Origin: Prado023 sp963700395
GTDB taxonomy: Bacteria > Actinomycetota > Actinomycetes > S36-B12 > CAIYMF01
Direction of reading: 5' to 3'
DNA: 64,000 nucleotides
NCBI GenBank assembly: GCA_963700395.1
Contig: CAVOXI010000003.1
Coordinates: 186,001-250,000, forward strand
A model generated the notes under the pieces. The model was not told where the DNA came from, ran no database searches, and saw nothing but the letters and a program-made list of their open reading frames with translations. The first letter of the stretch is position 1; the number at the start of each line of letters is the position of its first letter. The position numbers were made by a program, and so were the translations under genes. Shown piece after piece: positions 59,303 to 64,000 of the stretch.

Positions 59303-60142
59303 TCACCGGCCCGGCACCTGCGCCGGCCCATAGTGCTGTCGCATGTAGGACTGCCACCGATCGTCGAACTCCGCCTCCGACATCCCCAGCGCCTCTTCAA
59401 CAGATCCCGACCCGCGCAGGAGCATGTTCAGCCCGTCCCGGCCGTGCTCCGCTGCGACGAAGTCGACGGCGGCGTAGGCGAACAGGTCGGCGGCCTCCAC
59501 CGCGTGATAGTCGTCGCGCAGGCAATGGAACGTCGGGACCAAGGTCCAGGGGAAGTGCGAGCGGCAGGCGCGGGAATAGAGCTCGTGGGGGCCGATGTAG
59601 CAGGCGGTCCCCTCATTGAGCCAGATCGGCATGCTCGGGTCGATCTCGTTGAGCACCAGGTGGACGTATTCGTGCACGGCGATCAGCACGCCGTCTGCGT
59701 ATGTGAGGCTCACGTGAAGGCCGGCGCTCCTGGGACTCACCATCTGGATGCGTCGCGCGCCCGAGCATGCGAAGAACCCGGCCATCGTGGGCACCGCCCG
59801 GTCGAAGCCGGCCTGGTCGGGGTAGACGAGCACCGTCACCGGGAACTCTCCCGGGTGCGCAAGGTCGGTCCGCACTCGAACGCCCTCAGCGGCCAGGGCC
59901 TCGTTGATGTCGGCGATCGCCCGGGCGTCCTTCGCGACCCCGTAAATCGAGAACGCACCCTCGACGACCTGCAGGGGCAGGCCATCGATCACCGGAGCGC
60001 CACCGTGTTGGGAGCCTGGGGCGTCGCATCCAACCGCCAGCAGCGCCCCGCTGATCAGGGCCGTACGCAGGAAGTCCCGCCGCGAGACCGGACGGCCCGT
60101 GGGAACACCAACCCCCCCACCCGCACCTTCCCGTGCCGCCAT
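59303..60142 (-). CDS. Tat-exported lipoprotein, zinc metallopeptidase-like
   Basis: A 279-residue protein. The N-terminus SRRDFLRTALISGALLAVGC contains a twin-arginine motif followed by a lipobox Cys, so export by Tat and lipid anchoring are likely. The body has HEYVHLVLNEID (HExxH) followed 14 residues later by WLNEGTA, the glutamate of gluzincin-type peptidases (peptidase MA-like). Substrate unknown. ATG 60142 with AAGGAG six bases upstream. Divergent from the small membrane gene at 60533. Confidence 0.78.
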   Translation of the reverse strand: MAAREGAGGGVGVPTGRPVSRRDFLRTALISGALLAVGCDAPGSQHGGAPVIDGLPLQVVEGAFSIYGVAKDARAIADINEALAAEGVRVRTDLAHPGEFPVTVLVYPDQAGFDRAVPTMAGFFACSGARRIQMVSPRSAGLHVSLTYADGVLIAVHEYVHLVLNEIDPSMPIWLNEGTACYIGPHELYSRACRSHFPWTLVPTFHCLRDDYHAVEAADLFAYAAVDFVAAEHGRDGLNMLLRGSGSVEEALGMSEAEFDDRWQSYMRQHYGPAQVPGR

Positions 60143-60532
60143 CTCGGACTCCTTCAGGCGTCACCGATCAGACACCTGACGCACGCCTGGCCTGAACGGG
60201 CAGTCCATCTCTGGCGGTGCACGTATCGGCCGGACGCGTTGCTTCCGCTCCCCATTGTCTTCCGGGGCTCTGGGGGGCTGAAGGGGACAAGGTCCCGCAC
60301 CCAACCGGCCCTACTCGCCCAGGAGGAGTTCGGCGAGATCATGCTCGCCCTGGCTGACCACCGAGCCGCACACCCTCCCCCGTCTCACGCACGACCACGT
60401 CGGAACAACCACCCCATCCACCACCCGGCACCGGCACTCGGCGTGGTACGGGCAGCGAGTTCGGGTCCTTGGACCATGGTGTCGCCCTCGACATGGGCGG
60501 GACGATCGAGGTGAGGCAAGGAGGTGGCGACC
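60143..60532. other. divergent intergenic region
   Basis: 390 bases between the metallopeptidase (minus) and a small membrane gene (plus). No gene, RNA or clear promoter boxes were recognised; it must hold both promoters. Confidence 0.45.
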
Positions 60533-60922
60533 ATGTCGACGGGAACTCCTCCCAGGGGCACCACACCCGCATTACCCGAGACCCTGACCGAGGCCCACCA
60601 TGAGGCGCTGACGAGGTCCTGGGAGTTGCCCTCCTACGAGAGGGACGCGCCACGTGCCCGCGCTCGTTCGCATCGGACGTTGGTTGTCGGCCTTGCCTCG
60701 GGGGCCCTTGGCCTGGCTCTCGGCGCAGGCCTGGGGTACTGGAGCCAGTCCGAGCGGATCGCGGATCTCGAGGCGGCACCACCGACCGCGGTCTCGGCCC
60801 CCGTCCCAGTCGTGGCCGGCTACTCGGTCACGCATGACTCGCGGATCATCGAAGCGCCGAAGACGATCGGCTTCGGGCGCTGGACCCGCCCGGCGACGAT
60901 CAGCGTCGTCAACCCCCCGTGA
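60533..60922 (+). CDS. small single-pass membrane protein
   Basis: A 129-residue protein: Pro/Thr-rich and Arg-rich cytosolic start, one helix (TLVVGLASGALGLALGAGLGYW), a short coiled stretch and an extracytoplasmic tail ending in Pro-Pro. ATG 60533 has AAGGAGG eight bases before it. About 80 bases before the next hydrolase gene on the same strand, so possibly an operon. Function unknown. Confidence 0.6.
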   Translation: MSTGTPPRGTTPALPETLTEAHHEALTRSWELPSYERDAPRARARSHRTLVVGLASGALGLALGAGLGYWSQSERIADLEAAPPTAVSAPVPVVAGYSVTHDSRIIEAPKTIGFGRWTRPATISVVNPP

Positions 60923-61001
60923 GCGGACTCCCGCGATCATGAGCCCGCCGGGGAGCCGCCCGATGACAGGAAGCCCGATTGAGGATTCGTCTGGAGGTGG
61001 G

Positions 61002-62021
61002 ATGCGCTCGAGGGTCGTTCTCGCTGGGCTTGGCCTGATCGCGGCAGCAGCGGCGGGAGGGGCGCTGGCTGCCAGGGGGGAGGTCAGGCGCATCCGGGGA
61101 TTCCCCGACCGGGTCGCGCTGGAGGATCTGCTCCGCGAGTCGTCCGGTGACGACCTGACGGTCCAGCGCCCTGATGGCACGCGGTTGCGGGTCCGAGTCG
61201 CCGGAACCGGCCCAACTGTGGTCCTTGCGCACGGCATTGCCCTGACCCTCGGGGAGTGGAACCTGGTCGCCGACCTGCTGCTGGCGGATGGGTACCGGGT
61301 CGTGGCATTCGACGCCCGCGGACACGGGCAGTCCACGATCGGTGCTGATGGGGTCAGCGTGCCTGTCATGGCCGCGGACCTGGCAGCCGTGCTCGAGTCG
61401 ACTCACACCACCGACGCCATCCTGGTCGGGCACTCGATGGGCGGGTTCCTGGCCCTGGACGCCGTGCTCGACGTGCCCGGGGTTGCCGATCGGTTGGCCG
61501 GGCTGGTCCTGGTGTCGAGTTTCGCCGGGGACATCCTCGACGGGGCACCGCAGAACCGGGCCGAGGCCCCGATCCTTCGCAGCCACCTGTTGCCCCGCCT
61601 CGGAGCCAATCCCACCATCGGCACACTGTTCGCCGCGTCGTTCTTCGGGCCCCATCCCTCCCCCGCCATGCTGACCGCGTTCCTGCACCTGGTCCTGGGA
61701 CGCGACCACGCACCTCTGCTCCCCCTCCTCGAGGCCTTCACCACCGATGCCCTCCTGACCAGGCTGCCGCAGGTGGAGCTGCCCACAGTGATCGTCTGCG
61801 GCCTGGCAGACCGCACCACTCCCCCTCGGGACTCCCGGCGGATGGCCGCAGCCCTGGGGGGAGCTCGATGTGTGTGGGTTCCCGGCGCTGGGCACATGCT
61901 GCCCTGGGAGGCCCCACAGGCCATCCGGGATGCTGTGACGAGGGAGCTCGTGGTCCGCCAGACGGCGGGTGGGACCTACGGCCCTTCCCTGAGCCCCTCA
62001 GCCCGAGTAGTCCGGAGGTGA
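61002..62021 (+). CDS. alpha/beta hydrolase with N-terminal signal anchor
   Basis: A 339-residue protein. A hydrophobic start (VVLAGLGLIAAAAAGGALAA) is followed by an alpha/beta hydrolase: HGIALTLGEW oxyanion region, VVAFDARGHGQS, nucleophile Ser in LVGHSMGGF, Asp in CGLADRTTPP and His in PGAGHMLPWE. Esterase/lipase or haloperoxidase-like activity outside the membrane is expected. ATG 61002 has GGAGG four bases upstream; in-frame ATGs at 60939 and 60963 lack it. Sits 80 bases after the preceding membrane gene. Confidence 0.85.
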   Translation: MRSRVVLAGLGLIAAAAAGGALAARGEVRRIRGFPDRVALEDLLRESSGDDLTVQRPDGTRLRVRVAGTGPTVVLAHGIALTLGEWNLVADLLLADGYRVVAFDARGHGQSTIGADGVSVPVMAADLAAVLESTHTTDAILVGHSMGGFLALDAVLDVPGVADRLAGLVLVSSFAGDILDGAPQNRAEAPILRSHLLPRLGANPTIGTLFAASFFGPHPSPAMLTAFLHLVLGRDHAPLLPLLEAFTTDALLTRLPQVELPTVIVCGLADRTTPPRDSRRMAAALGGARCVWVPGAGHMLPWEAPQAIRDAVTRELVVRQTAGGTYGPSLSPSARVVRR

Positions 62022-62061
62022 CGGGGAAGACCTCCTCGCCGAGCGGATGGAGGTTCTGCTC

Positions 62062-62475
62062 ATGGCTATGACGCGCAAGGCCGGAACCCTATTGGCGTTG
62101 CCGGTGGTGTTGGCTGCCGTGTCGGGTGCGGCCACGAACCCGACCCTGAACTACCACGGGGTGTTCGACCCGGACTACACGGTGACGTCGGGCTGCCACA
62201 CACCCCCAGGCCTCGTGGCCTCCGGGGTCTGGAATGTGCAGATCCCCGACCCTCATGGTGGGACCGCATCCGCTGAGCTGATGATCCACCTCGATGGCAA
62301 GACTGCCGTCCGGGGGAACGCCAAGCTCGTCCTTGTCGGAACCGCCACAGAGGACAGTTTCGTGGCTCGTACTGACCCGGCACTCCTGACCTTCTCGCTC
62401 AACGGTGATGCCTTCACCTACCACGTTGCGTACGACACGTGCACCATCACCTACAACGGGCACCCGACGCACTGA
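62062..62475 (+). CDS. small secreted protein of unknown function
   Basis: A 137-residue protein with a Sec signal peptide (MTRKAGTLLALPVVLAAVSGAA) and a compact beta-rich domain with two Cys (SGCHTPPG and YDTCTITYNG), probably one disulfide. ATG 62062 is supported by GGAGG (62049-62053); the ATG at 62047 is a poorer choice. No family recognised. Confidence 0.65.
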   Translation: MAMTRKAGTLLALPVVLAAVSGAATNPTLNYHGVFDPDYTVTSGCHTPPGLVASGVWNVQIPDPHGGTASAELMIHLDGKTAVRGNAKLVLVGTATEDSFVARTDPALLTFSLNGDAFTYHVAYDTCTITYNGHPTH

Positions 62476-62670
62476 CCCATCCGAACGCCTGGCCGAACTC
62501 CACCTCGCGACGTCCTGATCGGCGCAGTGAAGCAGCCGGCGCAGACCACCGCGACGTACTCGGCCGCCATGCGGCGGACGGGCGCACTTCCGGCCGGACG
62601 CCGCTGCTGCGGTGCGGCGACGCGTGGCATGCTGAAGGGGTTGACCTGTCTGTTCACCCAAGGGGGCCAC

Positions 62671-62910
62671 GTGCCTGTCTCCGTTGCGCGAACGGCCGTG
62701 GGTGGACCTGGCCGGTTCTACGCAAACCACCCCGTCGTCTACTGGCTGTCGATGGCCGGGTCCGGTGGCGCTTCCGCTTATGCACTGTTGCGCGCAGGGA
62801 GTCCGCGACGTGATCGGCGACGCCCGCTGTGGGTGGCGATGGCGGTCCTGGAAGCGGGGATAGCCGTTGGCATCGTTCGGGTCAGGAACTCAGCCGTGAC
62901 GGCGCGTTAG
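62671..62910 (+). CDS. small two-helix membrane protein
   Basis: GTG 62671 with AAGGGGG three bases upstream. 79 residues with two hydrophobic segments (VVYWLSMAGSGGASAYALL and LWVAMAVLEAGIAVGIVRV) separated by an Arg-rich loop. The open frame further upstream to 62527 is without support. Its stop overlaps the convergent DUF5701 gene by four bases. No family recognised. Confidence 0.55.
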   Translation: MPVSVARTAVGGPGRFYANHPVVYWLSMAGSGGASAYALLRAGSPRRDRRRPLWVAMAVLEAGIAVGIVRVRNSAVTAR

Positions 62911-63563
62911 GACGCGCCCGATGAGTGGGCCGGAGGCCGACCGTGGTCTGGCAGTCGGCTCGCAGCCGACGCGTGGCCCAGCCAGGTGTGCATGTTGCCC
63001 GCCCAGCACCAGCCCACCTTCGGCGCGTTGCGTCGCGTGGGCCCGTCGCGACCGGTGCCGCGGCTGATCCAGATCGCCGGGCACCGACCATCCACTTGCG
63101 CCGCCCCGGTGTGCTTGCGCGACCCGATCGTCATGAAGCACGCCCCGGGCTGCAGGACCGTGGGGTCCTGCAGCAGCCAGCTGATCCCCTCGTTGAGGGT
63201 CAGCGGGGTGCGCCCCGCCCCCCTGATCGCGGGCAGGGCCTCCACGGGGCTGGCGTTGCGCAGCTCGTCACCCCGGGTCGGGCCGAGCACCAGGTACAGC
63301 GGAAGATCCGGGATCGCCAAGCCTCCGATCGGGGCGAAGTCATCGACGTCGGTCATGTCGGCCACCACGAACCCGGGGCGGCCGCCGTTCCGCAGCAGCC
63401 CGGCCAGCCGTCCCGGGGCCGCAAGGCTGGGATGAACCGCAAGGACGGCACCGGACACCTCGGGGAGCACGGCCGCGTGCGCCGCCAGTTCCCCTGGGCT
63501 GATCCCGGCTGCCTCGGGCACGCCGGCCGCCACCAAAGCAGCTACTTGATCAACCAACGACAC
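62907..63563 (-). CDS. DUF5701 family protein
   Basis: A 218-residue protein matching the actinobacterial DUF5701 family: PLTLNEGISWLLQDPTVLQPG, CFMTIGSRK, CPAIWISRGTGRDGP and the C-terminal VGWCWAGNMHTWLGHASAASR block. No signal peptide or membrane helix. The start is taken at GTG 63563 because GGGAGGG lies nine bases upstream; GTG 63572 abuts that site. Function of the family is unknown. Confidence 0.8.
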   Translation of the reverse strand: MSLVDQVAALVAAGVPEAAGISPGELAAHAAVLPEVSGAVLAVHPSLAAPGRLAGLLRNGGRPGFVVADMTDVDDFAPIGGLAIPDLPLYLVLGPTRGDELRNASPVEALPAIRGAGRTPLTLNEGISWLLQDPTVLQPGACFMTIGSRKHTGAAQVDGRCPAIWISRGTGRDGPTRRNAPKVGWCWAGNMHTWLGHASAASRLPDHGRPPAHSSGAS

Positions 63564-63762
63564 GCGCGGCACCCCTCCCGGATAGCACGGCCCACACCAG
63601 CGACGTCATACAACACCGACTACCCACGAAAGCATTCCCGGATCGGGCTGGCCAGCGTTGAGGGGTTCGCCCTGGCGGGATCGGGGGCCCAATGGCCCGG
63701 GCGCCGCGCGGAATCCGGAGGATGTCCTCGAAGCGCTGTCGAGGGGACCGGTCGACGAGCGG

Positions 63763-64000
63763 TCAGGTGCCGAACGTGTCGGACATCAGCACCTTGAACC
63801 ACGTGTTCATCTGCCCGTAGTTGCCGGTGGTGATCGCGGGAGCCTCGACCGGTTGCCCCGGGGCCGCCTTCATCGTCTTCGACACCGGGTCGTAGTGGTA
63901 GACGACCGACAGCCACGACGCGGTGGTGGCGGTGATCGGTGAGTAACAGGCCGAGTTCGTCACTGGCGCGGAGTCCACAGGGAGCGCTGGCGACGAGAGA
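63763..64000 (-). CDS. C-terminal part of an unidentified protein, cut by window edge
   Basis: The frame is open to the right edge and ends at 63763 (TFGT then stop). The visible ~78 residues include SACYSPITATTASWLSVVYHYDPVSKTM and GNYGQMNTWFKVLMSD, beta-rich and aromatic. No family recognised. The 190 bases between it and DUF5701 appear empty. Confidence 0.5.
   Translation of the reverse strand, partial: LSSPALPVDSAPVTNSACYSPITATTASWLSVVYHYDPVSKTMKAAPGQPVEAPAITTGNYGQMNTWFKVLMSDTFGT

Overview
The window is very GC-rich (about 70% by eye). Its gene content fits a heterotrophic actinobacterium: a dnaK-grpE-dnaJ-hspR operon with an HspR-type (HAIR) operator, a small SRP RNA, DUF2510, DUF5701, an SCO7613-like giant membrane protein, an EtfD-like iron-sulfur oxidoreductase and a GlcNAc/glucose-type PTS with a free-standing EIIB. 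I cannot name a genus from the sequence alone.

Layout. (1) 0-17.4 kb is mainly central metabolism. It holds the end of an E. coli-type transhydrogenase operon (pntA, pntB), a class-III aminotransferase, the purine genes purD, purB and purC, a complete PTS on the minus strand (EIIB, EIIA, HPr, EI, EIIC), a tocopherol-cyclase-like protein, and a second transhydrogenase operon of the three-subunit Rhodospirillum type. (2) 17.4-34.6 kb is housekeeping and stress: tadA, upp, an LD-carboxypeptidase, OsmC, tRNA-Ser(GGA), SRP RNA, a 1040-residue MFS/cyclic-nucleotide-binding/patatin fusion, clpB, hspR-dnaJ-grpE-dnaK, an EtfD-like protein and an MFS exporter. (3) 34.8-45 kb is a surface-polysaccharide locus: a GT-C membrane transferase, GT2, DUF4012, GT4, a WcaJ-like initiating sugar transferase, and two tandem clan-A glycoside hydrolases. 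(4) 45-47.3 kb has dcd, tRNA-Gly(CCC) and an ECF sigma factor with a membrane-anchored partner. (5) 48-64 kb is dominated by exported and membrane proteins of unknown role: a GH12-like lipoprotein of lower GC, two paralogous lipoproteins, two alpha/beta hydrolases, a ~1520-residue multi-pass DUF2510 protein, a repeat-rich lipoprotein, a Tat-exported metallopeptidase lipoprotein, small secreted proteins and DUF5701.

Reading-frame quality is uneven. The first 14 kb shows no broken genes. Single-base indels then split pntA (15.37 kb), grpE (28.80 kb), at least five genes between 36.8 and 42.4 kb (more than twenty indels), dcd, the sigma factor and its partner near 46.5 kb, and a lipoprotein at 58.3 kb. 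On both sides of each indel the protein reads coherently in another frame, and many indels lie in short G or C runs. That points to uncorrected sequencing errors, or very recent mutation, rather than old decay.

How the genes work together. The two proton-translocating transhydrogenases set NADPH/NADH balance. The PTS cluster encodes every general and sugar-specific component needed for phosphorylating uptake of one sugar. DnaK-GrpE-DnaJ and ClpB form the disaggregation machine under HspR. The 35-42 kb genes would build and modify an exported polysaccharide, with the adjacent hydrolases as candidate processing enzymes. No CRISPR array, intact transposase, integrase or prophage was found. The most unusual items are the paired transhydrogenases, the tri-domain MFS-patatin protein, the family of inverted repeats before purB, the frameshift-dense polysaccharide locus, and the envelope-protein-rich right end.
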